Source: Gaiellasilicea sp963802765
Lineage (GTDB): Bacteria; Actinomycetota; Thermoleophilia; Gaiellales; Gaiellaceae
Assembly (NCBI GenBank): GCA_963802765.1
Contig: CAWDJZ010000007.1
Coordinates: 682,001-746,000, forward strand
Direction of reading: 5' to 3'
DNA length: 64,000 bases
The notes below the pieces were generated by a model. The model was not told where the DNA came from. It saw nothing but the letters and a program-made list of their open reading frames with translations, and searched no databases. Numbering within the stretch: the first letter of the stretch is position 1; every line of letters begins with the position of its first letter. The translations under genes and the position numbers were made by a program. Below are positions 1 through 7,908 of the stretch, piece by piece.

Positions 1-1
1 G

Positions 2-199
2 CGGGTGATCCCGACGGTGGCCGCGAACGGCGCGCCGGCGTTCGGGCAGTACAAGCCGAGCGAGAGCGGCGACGGCTACGAGCCGTGGGCGCTGCAGGTG
101 CTCGAGGTCTCAGAGGGCCGGATCGTCGAGTTCACCTTCTTCCTCGACACCGAGACGGTGTTCCCGCGCTTCGGCCTGCCGCTCCGGCTCGACGGGTAG
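2..199 (+). CDS. RNA polymerase sigma-70 factor, SigX5-like, C-terminal fragment
   Basis: The window begins inside this gene; only the last ~65 codons are present. The fragment contains PAFGQYKP and ends with VFPRFGLPLRLDG. These match the SnoaL-like C-terminal domain of extracytoplasmic-function sigma factors of the TIGR02960/SigX5 group, where 'NGQPAFG.Y' and 'FPRFGLP' are characteristic. No sigma2/sigma4 region is visible because they lie upstream. It overlaps the 3' end of a convergent STAS gene on the other strand by about 90 bp. The family assignment rests only on this tail, so it is moderately sure. Confidence 0.6.
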   Translation, partial: RVIPTVAANGAPAFGQYKPSESGDGYEPWALQVLEVSEGRIVEFTFFLDTETVFPRFGLPLRLDG

Positions 200-385
200 C
201 ACGCTCTCCAGGCCCATGAAGGCGACAAGGCGCCGCAGCTCGGGCGACGCGCGCGCCAGGTGCACCTGCCGGCCGGCTCGCCGTGCGACGAGCTGGAAGC
301 GCGCGAGCGCGTCGACGGTCGCGGCGTCGGGGTCGATGATCGCACCGACGTCGCAGACGATCGGGCTCGGCTTTGCAGGGGCAAC
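110..385 (-). CDS. STAS-domain protein (anti-sigma antagonist-like), start unclear
   Basis: The minus-strand protein is a single STAS-like domain of about 90 residues: a beta strand (IVCDVGAI), then DPDAATVDALARFQL, then SPELRRLVAFMGLESVL, and a C-terminal tail rich in Glu/Arg. The ASPELRRLVAFMGL segment is typical of small STAS proteins encoded beside actinobacterial sigma factors or lipid-transfer genes. An AGAGGAG ribosome-binding site lies at 394-400 on the minus strand, but the codon it points to in this frame is GTT. No ATG, GTG or TTG occurs in frame between there and the MFS gene, so a small sequence error near the start is possible. The true N-terminus is unsure. Confidence 0.55.
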   Translation of the reverse strand, partial: VAPAKPSPIVCDVGAIIDPDAATVDALARFQLVARRAGRQVHLARASPELRRLVAFMGLESVLPVEPERQAEAREHRLGVEEEGELDDPAL

Positions 386-434
386 AGTTGGACTCCTCTC
401 TTGGTCCTCAGGTTTAGACCGCGGGGCAGCGGAA

Positions 435-461
435 AACTCATCGCGGTTGAACCGATGAGTT
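435..461. promoter_or_regulatory. Inverted repeat, candidate operator upstream of the MFS gene
   Basis: Perfect 9-bp arms AACTCATCG / CGATGAGTT are separated by a 9-nt spacer, about 55 bp upstream of the MFS start and between it and the divergent STAS gene. The size and symmetry fit a TetR- or MarR-type operator, a common arrangement for drug-exporter genes. No regulator gene is adjacent in this window. Confidence 0.4.
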
Positions 462-515
462 CCGCGGCACGCCTCGGTCCAACTCCTCGACTGCAATGCA
501 TGAGGAGGCTCTGAA

Positions 516-1964
516 ATGACCATGGAAGGCCGGAACCGCTGGCTCGCACTGCTCGTCCTCTGCCTGGGCGACCTGATGATCGTGCTCGATGTCACGATCG
601 TCGGCGTCGCGCTGCCGTCGATCCAGGAGGATCTCGGGTTCAGCGAGACGTCGCTCGCGTGGGTGGTCAACGCATACCTGCTCACGTTCGGCGGCTTTCT
701 GCTCCTCGGCGGGCGGCTCGGCGACCTCTTCGGTCACCGGCGGCTCTTCCTGGCCGGGATCGCGCTCTTCACGCTCGCCTCGGTCGGCTGCGGTCTTGCC
801 GATTCGCAGGAGCTTCTGATCGCGGCGAGAGCCGTCCAGGGTCTCGGCGGCGCGATCGTGTCTGCAGTCGCGCTCTCGCTGATGATGACCATCTTCACGG
901 AGCCCGCGGAGCGGGCCAAGGCGATGGGGATCTTCGGCTTCGTCGCCGCCGGCGGGGGCAGCATCGGCGTGCTGCTCGGCGGGATCATCACCGATGCGCT
1001 CACCTGGAACTGGATCTTCCTCGTCAACGTCCCCGTCGGTGTCCTGGTCATCCTGCTCACGCTGCGGCTGGTGCCGGCCGCGCGCATCGCCTCCGCTTCG
1101 GGACGCATCGACGTCGCGGGCGCCGTCACGGTGACGGCCTCGCTGATGCTGGCCGTCTATGCGATCGTGAACGGGAACCAGGAAGGCTGGACCTCCGCGA
1201 GAACGCTCGGCTTCCTCGGCGCCGCAGCGGTGCTCCTGGCGGCCTTCCTCGCGATCGAGGCGCGCGTGCCCTCGCCGCTGATGCCGCTCGGCCTCTTCCG
1301 GCTCCGCAACGTCGCGGTGGCGAACGTCGTCGGCGTGCTCTGGGCAGGCGCGATGTTCGCGTGGTTCTTCCTCTCCGCGCTCTACCTGCAGCTCGTCCTC
1401 GGCTACAGCCCGCTCCAGGTGGGCCTCGCCTTCCTGCCAGGCAACCTGGTCATGGGAGCTCTCTCGGTCGGCCTCTCCGCGAAGCTCGTGCTCCGCTTCG
1501 GGATCAGGCCGCCGCTCGGCGTCGGGCTGTCGCTGGCCGCCGTCGGGCTCCTGCTCTTCGCGCGGGCGCCGGTCGACGGGAACTTCGTCGTCGACGTGCT
1601 CCCGCCCATGATCCTGCTCGGGCTCGGCGCGGGCATGGCGTTCAACCCGGTGCTGCTGGCGGCCATGAGCGACGTCAAGCAGAGCGAGGCCGGTCTCGCC
1701 TCGGGCGTCGTCAACACCTCGTTCATGATGGGCGGCGCGCTCGGCCTCGCCGTGCTCGCGAGCCTCGCTGCTTCCCGGACCGAGACCCTCAGCGCGGGCG
1801 GCGACGGACCGCTCGTCGCGCTGGCCGGCGGCTATCACGCGGCGTTCCTCGTCGGCGCGCTCTTCGCCGCCGGAGCCGCGGCGATCGGCGTCGCGTTCCT
1901 GAGGCCGGCCGCGGCGCCTGCGCAGGAGGAGCTCGAGTCCGAGCCCGCTGCCGAAGCTGCCTGA
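516..1964 (+). CDS. MFS transporter, DHA2 (EmrB/QacA) family drug exporter
   Basis: This 482-residue polytopic membrane protein has about 14 hydrophobic segments, the size of DHA2-family proton antiporters. Visible family motifs are the motif-C-like DLMIVLDVTIVGVALPSI in helix 1, motif A as LGGRLGDLFGHRRLF (~residues 66-80), and a long central Gly/Ala-rich stretch. The ATG at 516 is chosen because GAGGAG at 502-507 is a well-placed ribosome-binding site. Family members expel hydrophobic cations, antibiotics or dyes in exchange for protons; the substrate here cannot be told. It is followed after 24 bp by a glyoxalase-fold gene, possibly co-transcribed. An inverted repeat at 435-461 may be its operator. 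Confidence 0.88.
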   Translation: MTMEGRNRWLALLVLCLGDLMIVLDVTIVGVALPSIQEDLGFSETSLAWVVNAYLLTFGGFLLLGGRLGDLFGHRRLFLAGIALFTLASVGCGLADSQELLIAARAVQGLGGAIVSAVALSLMMTIFTEPAERAKAMGIFGFVAAGGGSIGVLLGGIITDALTWNWIFLVNVPVGVLVILLTLRLVPAARIASASGRIDVAGAVTVTASLMLAVYAIVNGNQEGWTSARTLGFLGAAAVLLAAFLAIEARVPSPLMPLGLFRLRNVAVANVVGVLWAGAMFAWFFLSALYLQLVLGYSPLQVGLAFLPGNLVMGALSVGLSAKLVLRFGIRPPLGVGLSLAAVGLLLFARAPVDGNFVVDVLPPMILLGLGAGMAFNPVLLAAMSDVKQSEAGLASGVVNTSFMMGGALGLAVLASLAASRTETLSAGGDGPLVALAGGYHAAFLVGALFAAGAAAIGVAFLRPAAAPAQEELESEPAAEAA

Positions 1965-1988
1965 TCACACGAGCGAAAGGAGACTCGA

Positions 1989-2372
1989 ATGTTCAAGGAC
2001 TCGAAGGCGTTCTCCGGCTTCTCGGCGGACGACATCCCACGCGCCAAGCAGTTCTACGGCGAGACGCTCGGCCTCGACGTCACCGAGGAGATGGGCGGCC
2101 TGGCGCTGCACCTCGGCGGCGGCGCCGACGTGTTCATCTACCCCAAGGAGAACCACTCGCCGGCGACGTTCACCGTCCTCAACTTCCCGGTGGACGACGT
2201 CGACGCGGCAGTCGAGCAACTCACCGCGGCAGGCGTCACCTTCGAGCGCTACGACGGCTTCGACCAGGACGAGAAGGGGATCGCCCGCGGCGGTGAGGGA
2301 CGAGGCCCGACGATCGCGTGGTTCACGGATCCGGCGGGCAACATCCTCTCGGTGCTCGGTGAGCCTGCATGA
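1989..2372 (+). CDS. VOC (glyoxalase/bleomycin-resistance) superfamily protein
   Basis: This 127-residue protein has a single vicinal-oxygen-chelate domain: N-terminal FSADDIPRAKQFYGETLGL, central FTVLNFPVDDVDAAVEQL and C-terminal AWFTDPAGNILSVL. Two betaalphabetabetabeta modules are expected to dimerise around a metal or ligand pocket. A strong AAGGAG lies 10 bp before the ATG. It sits between the MFS exporter and an ABC exporter, a context that fits a resistance or detoxification role, but the substrate is unknown. Only one domain's worth of metal ligands can be guessed, so it may be a non-catalytic binding protein. Confidence 0.8.
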   Translation: MFKDSKAFSGFSADDIPRAKQFYGETLGLDVTEEMGGLALHLGGGADVFIYPKENHSPATFTVLNFPVDDVDAAVEQLTAAGVTFERYDGFDQDEKGIARGGEGRGPTIAWFTDPAGNILSVLGEPA

Positions 2373-2373
2373 C

Positions 2374-3270
2374 ATGAGCGAGCTCGCGATTCGGCTGCGC
2401 GGCGTCGTGAAGCGCTACGGCGAGATCACCGCGGTCGACGGGCTCGACCTCGACGTGCCGGAGGGCACGTGCGTCGGCTTGCTCGGGCCGAACGGCGCCG
2501 GAAAGTCGACGACGATGCGGCTGCTGACCGGGCAGGCGATCGCCGACGAGGGCGAGCTCGAGCTGCTCGGGTTCACGCTGCCCGACGAGTCGAAGCAGGC
2601 ACGCGCGCAGCTGGGCGTCTCGCCGCAGCTCGACAACCTCGACGTGACGCTCACGGTGGAGCAGAACCTGCTCGTCTTCGCGCACCTGTACCGGATCGGC
2701 CGCGGCGAGCGAGGCGACGCGGTCGAGCGTGCGCTCCGGATGGCCAAGCTGGTCGACCGGCGCGACTCACGCGTCGACAAGCTCTCCGGCGGCATGCGGC
2801 GGCGGTTGCTGATCGCACGGGCGCTGGTGCACCGGCCGCGCCTCGTGCTGCTCGACGAGCCCACCGTCGGGCTCGATCCGCAGGTGCGCCAGGAGCTCTG
2901 GGCGCTGATCGACGCGCTGCGCAGCGAGGGCACGACCATCCTCATGTCGACGCACTACATCGAGGAGGCGCAGCGGCTCGCCGACTCGGTCCTGATCATG
3001 TCCCACGGCAAGGCCGTCGCTGCGGGCTCGCCGGCGGCGCTCGTGTCCGAGTACGCCGGCGAAGAAGCGCTCGAGGTCTACGGCCCGCCGGCGCGGCTCG
3101 CCGAGGTCGAGGCCGAGGCCGGCGCAGAAGGGCTGCGCACCCGGCGGACCGGTACGAGCGTGTCGATTCTCGGAGTCGACGGGGCGGGCGCCAACGGTTT
3201 CGAGGGCGAGCGGCGGCCCGCGAACCTCGAGGACGTCTTCGTTCTGCTGACCGGAGAGGAGATCGGCTGA
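2374..3270 (+). CDS. ABC exporter ATP-binding protein (DrrA/NodI type)
   Basis: This 298-residue nucleotide-binding subunit has Walker A GPNGAGKST (~residues 38-46), signature LSGGMRRR, Walker B LVLLDEPTVGLDP and H-loop MSTHYIEEAQ. The C-terminal ~80 residues form the extra domain common in DrrA/NodI-type ABC-2 exporters. The ATG at 2374 lies 1 bp after the previous stop; an upstream in-frame start at 2293 would overlap the VOC gene and was rejected. Its TGA overlaps the ATG of the permease by one base, so the two are translationally coupled and should form one transporter. Substrate unknown; the MFS and VOC neighbours suggest efflux. Confidence 0.9.
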   Translation: MSELAIRLRGVVKRYGEITAVDGLDLDVPEGTCVGLLGPNGAGKSTTMRLLTGQAIADEGELELLGFTLPDESKQARAQLGVSPQLDNLDVTLTVEQNLLVFAHLYRIGRGERGDAVERALRMAKLVDRRDSRVDKLSGGMRRRLLIARALVHRPRLVLLDEPTVGLDPQVRQELWALIDALRSEGTTILMSTHYIEEAQRLADSVLIMSHGKAVAAGSPAALVSEYAGEEALEVYGPPARLAEVEAEAGAEGLRTRRTGTSVSILGVDGAGANGFEGERRPANLEDVFVLLTGEEIG

Positions 3271-4071
3271 TGGCCGTCGACGACCGCACCTCGTCCGCGC
3301 CGGCTCGGGCGGCTCGAACGGCCCGCTCTGACCGGCGTGCTCGTGCGCGAGATCGTCAACTACTCGTCGTACTGGCGCTCCTCCACGTTCTCGTCGACGG
3401 TGGAGCCGACGATCTACCTGCTCGCGTTCGGCTTCGGCTTCGGCTCGCTCATCGGCACGATCGGCGGCTACGACTACGTCGACTTCGTCGGCACGGGGAC
3501 GGTCGCGACGGCCGTGCTCTTCTCGAGCGCCTTCCCGGCCATGTTCGGCACCTTCGTCAAGTACCAGTTCCAGCGCACCTACGACGCGATCCTGGCCGCA
3601 CCCGTCGACACGGAGGAGCTCGTCTCCGCGGAGGCGATCTGGATCGCGACGCGTGCAGGCGTCTACGGCTGCGTGCCGCTGCTCGTCGCGATCGTCTTCG
3701 GTCTCGATCCCGCCTGGGGCATGCTCGCCGTGCCGTTCATCGGCTGGATCTCCGGCTTCGGCTGGGCGGGCTTCGGGATCGCGGTCGCCGGATTCTCCAA
3801 GAGCTTCGAGAACTTCAACTACATCGTCAGCGCCGTGCTGACGCCGCTCTTCCTCGTCGCGGGGACGTTCTTCCCGATCGAGACCCTGCCCGAGTGGGCG
3901 CAGGTCCTCTCGAAGCTCAACCCGCTGTACCACTGCGTCCAGCTCGTCCGTCACGCCGCCTTTGGCTGGGAGGGCTGGAACGACATCGCCAGCCTCGCGT
4001 TCCTCGTCGCCTTCGGCCTGATCATGTGGCGCGTGGCGATCACCGCGATGACGCGCAAGCTCATCGACTAG
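3270..4071 (+). CDS. ABC-2 type permease (frameshifted near the N-terminus)
   Basis: This is the membrane partner of the preceding ATPase. From 3337 onward the protein is a typical ABC-2 permease (VNYSSYWRSSTFSSTVEP at the N-terminus, then six hydrophobic segments, and FFPIETLPEWAQ in the last loop). The start codon indicated by coupling is the ATG at 3270, overlapping the ATPase stop, but it lies in another frame. Removing one G from the run near 3307-3309 joins MAVDDRTSSAPAR to RLERPALTGVLVREIV and yields 266 residues, the usual length. I read this as a one-base sequence error; otherwise translation would start at GTG 3337. Confidence 0.8.
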
Positions 4072-4128
4072 CGTCGTCCGACGACCGGACGTGTTGTGCA
4101 TCGCCGGGCCTGCTGGCAAGCTCGGGGC

Positions 4129-5214
4129 ATGGACAACGTGAACAAGCCGCGCAACGTGGCCCTCGGATTGCTGGTCACCGGCGCGCGGGCGGGAGCGACA
4201 GCGGGCCGCGTCGTCGTCTTCCCGGTGCGCGTGGTCGCGCGCGCACCGCTGATCGGCACCGTCCTCCGGCGCACGGGCGGTGAGCTCGAACGGGAGGGCC
4301 GCGAGGCCGAGGAGCGGGCGCGGCGGCGGCTCGAGTCGGGCGCGGAAGAGACGCTCGACCAGGTCTTCGCGGGGCCGCTCCCCGAGGCTGCCGTCCGTTC
4401 CGCCGCCGAGCACCAGCTCGCGCAGCGGCTCGCGGCCGAGATCGTGGCGCGGCCCGAGTTCGAGCGGGCATTCACGGCCGCGCTCGAGCACCAGATGACG
4501 GAGCGGCTGCTGACCGAGGCGATCGACAGCCGCCTCGCCGACCACGTGGTCCGGAGTCCCGAATTCCAGCGCACGGTCGAGCAGGTCGCGGGGAGCCCAG
4601 CGGTTCGGGTGGCGCTGATGCGTCAGAGCGCGTCGCTGGGTGAAGAGCTCGTCGGCGGCGTCCGCGGCCATGCGGAGGCGACCGACGACAAGCTCACACT
4701 CGGTCGAGGCGCCCGTTCCGCCACCGCGGAACCGGGACCCTACGCCGGGGTAGCCACGAGGGGAATCGCCTTCGCGCTCGACCTGTTGCTCGTTCTCGTC
4801 ATCTTCCTGACCGGCACGGCTCTCGCCGGCCTCGCGGCGTCGCTCGTCGGCGAGCTGCGCCCGCAGTGGCTGGCGGCTGCGCTCGTCGGGTCGTGGTGGA
4901 TCATCGTCTCCGGCGTCTACTTCGTCCTCTGCTGGTCCGCGGCGGGCCAGACGCCGGGCATGCGGCTGATGCGCCTCAGAGTCCTGGCCGCGGACGGCCG
5001 GCCCCCGAGCGCCGTGCGCTCCGTCGTACGGCTGATCGGCCTTCTGCTCGCGATCGTTCCGTTCTTCGCGGGATTCCTGCCGATGCTGTTCGATCGCCGG
5101 CGACGCGGTCTCCCGGACTTCCTCGCGGGCACGACCGTCGTCTACGCCGAGCGCGAGCACCTTGCGGTGGCTCCGGAGCTCGGGCGGACGAGTCCGACTC
5201 TCAGCTCGGGCTGA
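4129..5214 (+). CDS. RDD-family membrane protein
   Basis: This 361-residue protein has two parts. Residues ~1-200 are charged and mostly helical, with repeated RPEFER/SPEFQR elements and no recognisable domain. Residues ~205-345 form an RDD domain: an RG-x-A-x-A-x-D-x-L helix (GIAFALDLLLVLVIFL), a second helix around VGSWWIIVSGVYFVLCW, the hallmark GQTPGMRLMRLRV, and a last helix before DFLAGTTVVY. RDD proteins are small integral membrane proteins of mostly unknown role. The ATG at 4129 is preferred to upstream GTG/ATG codons because the homologous-looking part starts after it. It is followed by an unrelated leaderless gene. Confidence 0.8.
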   Translation: MDNVNKPRNVALGLLVTGARAGATAGRVVVFPVRVVARAPLIGTVLRRTGGELEREGREAEERARRRLESGAEETLDQVFAGPLPEAAVRSAAEHQLAQRLAAEIVARPEFERAFTAALEHQMTERLLTEAIDSRLADHVVRSPEFQRTVEQVAGSPAVRVALMRQSASLGEELVGGVRGHAEATDDKLTLGRGARSATAEPGPYAGVATRGIAFALDLLLVLVIFLTGTALAGLAASLVGELRPQWLAAALVGSWWIIVSGVYFVLCWSAAGQTPGMRLMRLRVLAADGRPPSAVRSVVRLIGLLLAIVPFFAGFLPMLFDRRRRGLPDFLAGTTVVYAEREHLAVAPELGRTSPTLSSG

Positions 5215-5241
5215 GCGGTTCCTCACACCGTCGGCGGCCCG

Positions 5242-5247
5242 TAGACT
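5242..5247 (+). promoter_or_regulatory. -10 box TAGACT for the phage-holin-family gene
   Basis: TAGACT ends 7 nt before GTG 5255, so transcription would start at or next to the start codon (leaderless mRNA). No Shine-Dalgarno sequence is present. Confidence 0.55.
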
Positions 5248-5254
5248 CGGCCAC

Positions 5255-5617
5255 GTGCCCCTTGCTCGTTTCGCCATCCTCTGGGCGGTCAACGTGGCGG
5301 CCCTCTGGCTTGCCGACGAGCTCTGGGACGGCGTGGTCATCGACGGCTGGGCCGGGCTCCTGATCGGCGCCGCGGTGATCGGCGTCGCCAACGCGGTCGT
5401 GAAGCCCGTACTGGCGCTGCTGACGCTACCCCTGATCATCCTGACGCTCGGCTTCTTCCTGCTCCTGATCAACATCGCGATCGTCGCGCTCGCGGAGTGG
5501 ATCGCACCGGATTTCACCGTCGACGGGTTCTGGTCGTACGTCGGCGTCGTCTTCGTGGTCTGGCTCGCGAACTGGGCCGCGAGCGCGTTCGAGCGCAGAG
5601 CCGCGCCCGCCTACTAG
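5255..5617 (+). CDS. Phage holin family 4-TM membrane protein (DUF, not a prophage gene)
   Basis: This 120-residue protein has four hydrophobic segments: FAILWAVNVAALWLADEL, GLLIGAAVIGVANAVVKPVL, LTLPLIILTLGFFLLLINIAIVAL and YVGVVFVVWLANWAA (abridged). The order and the 'NAVVKPVLALLTLP' loop are the signature of the widespread 'phage holin family/mycobacteriophage holin superfamily IV' chromosomal proteins, whose role is unknown. The GTG at 5255 is chosen because it follows a TAGACT -10 box by 7 nt; longer readings begin inside the RDD gene. No phage genes lie nearby. It converges with the ABC-2 permease at 5630. Confidence 0.75.
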   Translation: MPLARFAILWAVNVAALWLADELWDGVVIDGWAGLLIGAAVIGVANAVVKPVLALLTLPLIILTLGFFLLLINIAIVALAEWIAPDFTVDGFWSYVGVVFVVWLANWAASAFERRAAPAY

Positions 5618-5629
5618 GCGCGGACCGTC

Positions 5630-6430
5630 TCAGCGGCGCAGGTCGCGGCGTTCGAGGCCGACGGCCGCTGCGGCGGCGAGGGCGACGGTCGCAAGGGCGA
5701 GTAGCGCCCAGCCGGCCCATGGCGCGCCCTCCCGGAGCGGGTTGCGCCCGAGCGCCTGGTAGAAGGGGGAGAGCGCGCGCCAGCCGTCGAGCGCGTCGAC
5801 CGACTGCGCCAGACCGTCCCAGAGCCACGCCGCGACCGCGAGGCCTGCCGCGATTGCGATCGCGCGCGTCCGGCCCGGCCGGAGTGAGCCCGTCGCGAGC
5901 GCGACGGCGCCGAAGAGGAGGGCCAGCAGGCCGACGCTGGTCGACGCCGCCACGAGCTTGTCCAGGCCGATCTCGAGGTCCACCAGCCGCGACCCGACCG
6001 CCACCATCGCGAACAGCGCAACCGTCAGCCCGCCGACGAGCACGGCAAGCGCGAGGAAGCGCTGCACGGCGTAGGCACTGCGGCGGACGGGGTGGGCGAG
6101 GACCAGGTCGAGCAGGCCCCGTTCCTCCTCTCCGGCGACGGCGCCGGCGCCGTTCCCGATCGCGAAGATGAGGAAGATGAGCGGCGCCATCAGCGCGAAG
6201 AGCTGGCTGTTCAGATAGCCGGTCGGGCTCGCCAGATCGAGCTCGCCTCCGGCGAACAGGGCCCGCAGCGACTCGGGCAGGTCCTTCGCGTAGTCGCTGA
6301 GCGCGGGATCGTCTCGCACCGACGGGTAGAACGCGATCGTGAGCGCCGTGAGCGCCGCCAGCCCGGCCAGCCACCAGGCGAGCGAGCGGCGCCGCTCGCG
6401 CACCGACTCGACGAGCACCTCAGTCGGCAT
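5630..6430 (-). CDS. ABC-2 type permease
   Basis: This 266-residue membrane protein has about six hydrophobic segments (SLAWWLAGLAALTALTIAFY at the N-terminus; LFALMAPLIFLIFAIGNG; VLVGGLTVALFAMVAVGS; WALLALATVALAAAAAVGL at the C-terminus, abridged). The conserved GAGAVAGEEERGLLDLVL is the coupling segment typical of ABC-2/NatB-like permeases of the DUF3533/exporter group. It overlaps the ATPase gene upstream by 11 bp and is certainly its partner. Substrate unknown. Confidence 0.85.
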   Translation of the reverse strand: MPTEVLVESVRERRRSLAWWLAGLAALTALTIAFYPSVRDDPALSDYAKDLPESLRALFAGGELDLASPTGYLNSQLFALMAPLIFLIFAIGNGAGAVAGEEERGLLDLVLAHPVRRSAYAVQRFLALAVLVGGLTVALFAMVAVGSRLVDLEIGLDKLVAASTSVGLLALLFGAVALATGSLRPGRTRAIAIAAGLAVAAWLWDGLAQSVDALDGWRALSPFYQALGRNPLREGAPWAGWALLALATVALAAAAAVGLERRDLRR

Positions 6431-7328
6431 GCGAGCCTCCGTAGTAGGAGAGGAAGATCTCGTCCAGCTCCGGCGGCACGCTGGTCAACGTCTGCACAGG
6501 CAGGGTCGCCAGCTCCTTGACGAGCGGGTCCATCGAGCCCTCGACGACGAACCGTAGGACGCCGTCGCTGAGCGCGAGGTCGCGCACGCCGGGAACCCGA
6601 CGCAACCGCTCCAGGCCCCCGGCCGGCTCGGCGAGGCGCACCTCGACGCGGCGGACTGCACGTTCCTTCAGCCTCGCGACCGTCTCGACGACGATCAGCC
6701 GGCCGTCCCGGATGATCCCCACCCGCTCGGCGACGTGCTCGACCTGGTCGAGCTCGTGTGACGAGAGGAAGACCGTTCGACCCGCCGCGGCACGCTCGCG
6801 GATCAGCTCGAGCACGTCTTGCTGCCGGAGCGGGTCGAGCCCGCTGGTCGGCTCGTCGAGGATCAGGACTTGCGGGTCGTGCATGAACGCGGCGACGACG
6901 CCGACCTTCTGCTTGTTCCCCTTCGAGAGGTCGCCGATCCGCCGGCGGAGGTCGAGCTCCAGGCGGTCGGCGAGCTCCTGGATCGCGCGCGGATCGACGC
7001 CACCTCGGAGACGGCCGAGAAACGAGAGGAAGCGGATCGCGGTGCTCCCCGGCGGCAGCTCGAGCTCCCCGGGCAGGTAGCCCGTCAGCCGGCGGAGCTC
7101 GAGGCTCTGCCCGCGTGTGTCGAGGCCGGCCACCGCGGCCGAGCCACGGGTCGGCCGAATCAGGTCGAGCAGCAGGCGGATCGTCGTCGTCTTGCCGGCG
7201 CCGTTCGGACCGAGATAGCCGAAGACCTCGCCGCGCTCCACCCGGAGGTCGAGATCCTCGATTCCCCGCGCCTCACCGTAGAACTTCGTGAGCGAGGACG
7301 TCTCGATCGCCGGGGCGCTCGCGTTCAT
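6420..7328 (-). CDS. ABC exporter ATP-binding protein (CcmA type)
   Basis: This 302-residue ATPase has Walker A GPNGAGKTT (~residues 40-48), a signature LSKGNKQKVG in place of LSGG, Walker B LILDEPTSGLDP and H-loop FLSSHELDQVEHV. The LSKGNKQK variant is typical of the bacitracin/GldA-like exporter ATPases of high-GC Gram-positives. It overlaps its permease by 11 bp. An 11-bp-arm inverted repeat (7329-7364) abuts its ATG on the 5' side, leaving no room for a Shine-Dalgarno sequence. infA lies 52 bp upstream on the same strand. Confidence 0.9.
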   Translation of the reverse strand: MNASAPAIETSSLTKFYGEARGIEDLDLRVERGEVFGYLGPNGAGKTTTIRLLLDLIRPTRGSAAVAGLDTRGQSLELRRLTGYLPGELELPPGSTAIRFLSFLGRLRGGVDPRAIQELADRLELDLRRRIGDLSKGNKQKVGVVAAFMHDPQVLILDEPTSGLDPLRQQDVLELIRERAAAGRTVFLSSHELDQVEHVAERVGIIRDGRLIVVETVARLKERAVRRVEVRLAEPAGGLERLRRVPGVRDLALSDGVLRFVVEGSMDPLVKELATLPVQTLTSVPPELDEIFLSYYGGSHAD

Positions 7329-7364
7329 CGCCGTGCGCCATCGTTGCAGGTCGGGCGCACGGCG
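7329..7364. promoter_or_regulatory. Long inverted repeat abutting the ABC ATPase start
   Basis: Perfect 11-bp arms (CGCCGTGCGCC / GGCGCACGGCG) flank a 14-nt loop in the 52-bp gap between infA and the ABC ATPase gene, ending directly at the ATPase ATG. It could be an infA terminator (no T-run follows), an operator, or an RNA hairpin controlling ATPase translation. Confidence 0.4.
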
Positions 7365-7380
7365 CGCAGACGAGGGCGGC

Positions 7381-7602
7381 TCAGCGTTCGCGATAGACGA
7401 TGCGGCCGCGCGTCGGGTCGTACGGCGAGAGCTCGACCTTGACGTTGTCGCCGGGGCTCATGCGGATTCGGTAGCGCCGCATCTTGCCCGACGTATAGCC
7501 GATCGCCTCGTGGCCGTTCGGGAACGCGATCCGGAACTTACCGCCCCCGTACGCCTCCAGGATCTCGCCCTCGAGCTCGACCTTCTCCTCCTTGACGCCC
7601 AT
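7381..7602 (-). CDS. infA: Translation initiation factor IF-1
   Basis: This 73-residue S1/OB-fold protein matches IF-1 throughout: VELEGEILEAYGGGKFRI, then GHEAIGYTSGKMRRYRIR, then PGDNVKVELSPYDPTRGRI and an RER tail. IF-1 binds the 30S A site and helps select the initiator tRNA. The ATG at 7602 has an excellent AAGGAGG about 6 nt upstream; longer readings are rejected. In most actinobacteria infA sits in the ribosomal-protein cluster before rpmJ-rpsM, whereas here it stands alone between an ABC exporter and a glyoxalase gene. It may be a second copy. Confidence 0.93.
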   Translation of the reverse strand: MGVKEEKVELEGEILEAYGGGKFRIAFPNGHEAIGYTSGKMRRYRIRMSPGDNVKVELSPYDPTRGRIVYRER

Positions 7603-7908
7603 TGCTGCCTCCTTCCGCATCGCCACGATGCATCCGTGCGTGGTCGGGAACGCAGGGGGTCCTCTTGGGCACCCGCCTTCGCAGGCGGCATCACAGAGAA
7701 GGGCACGAAAGCGAACAGCCCCGGCGCCGACAGGGTACAGGCGGATAGAGGCTTGATGTGAAACCTGAACGGGCTGTGTGACCGCCTCAGACGCGGCGCC
7801 AGACCGTCTCGGCGCCCTTGCGCAGGCGGCCCAGCCTGCGCTGCGGCCGCCGAGCCGCCCTGGCTTGATCTGAGACGGCCCCACAGCGCGTCAATTCCAC
7901 ATCAGCCT
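7603..7908. other. 306-bp intergenic region with a terminator-like hairpin
   Basis: No gene was found here. The proximal part carries the infA ribosome-binding site. A perfect 8-bp hairpin GCGCAGGC/GCCTGCGC with a 6-nt loop lies at 7820-7841, flanked by a weaker outer pairing of GACCGTCTC (7802-7810) with GAGACGGCC near 7870. On the minus strand this follows the double-VOC gene, so it probably ends that transcript, although no T-run is present. Confidence 0.45.

Noticed and set aside
5255..5617. Prophage remnant (holin)
   Set aside because: The 'phage holin family' name is historical; this is a common chromosomal membrane protein and no phage genes are nearby.
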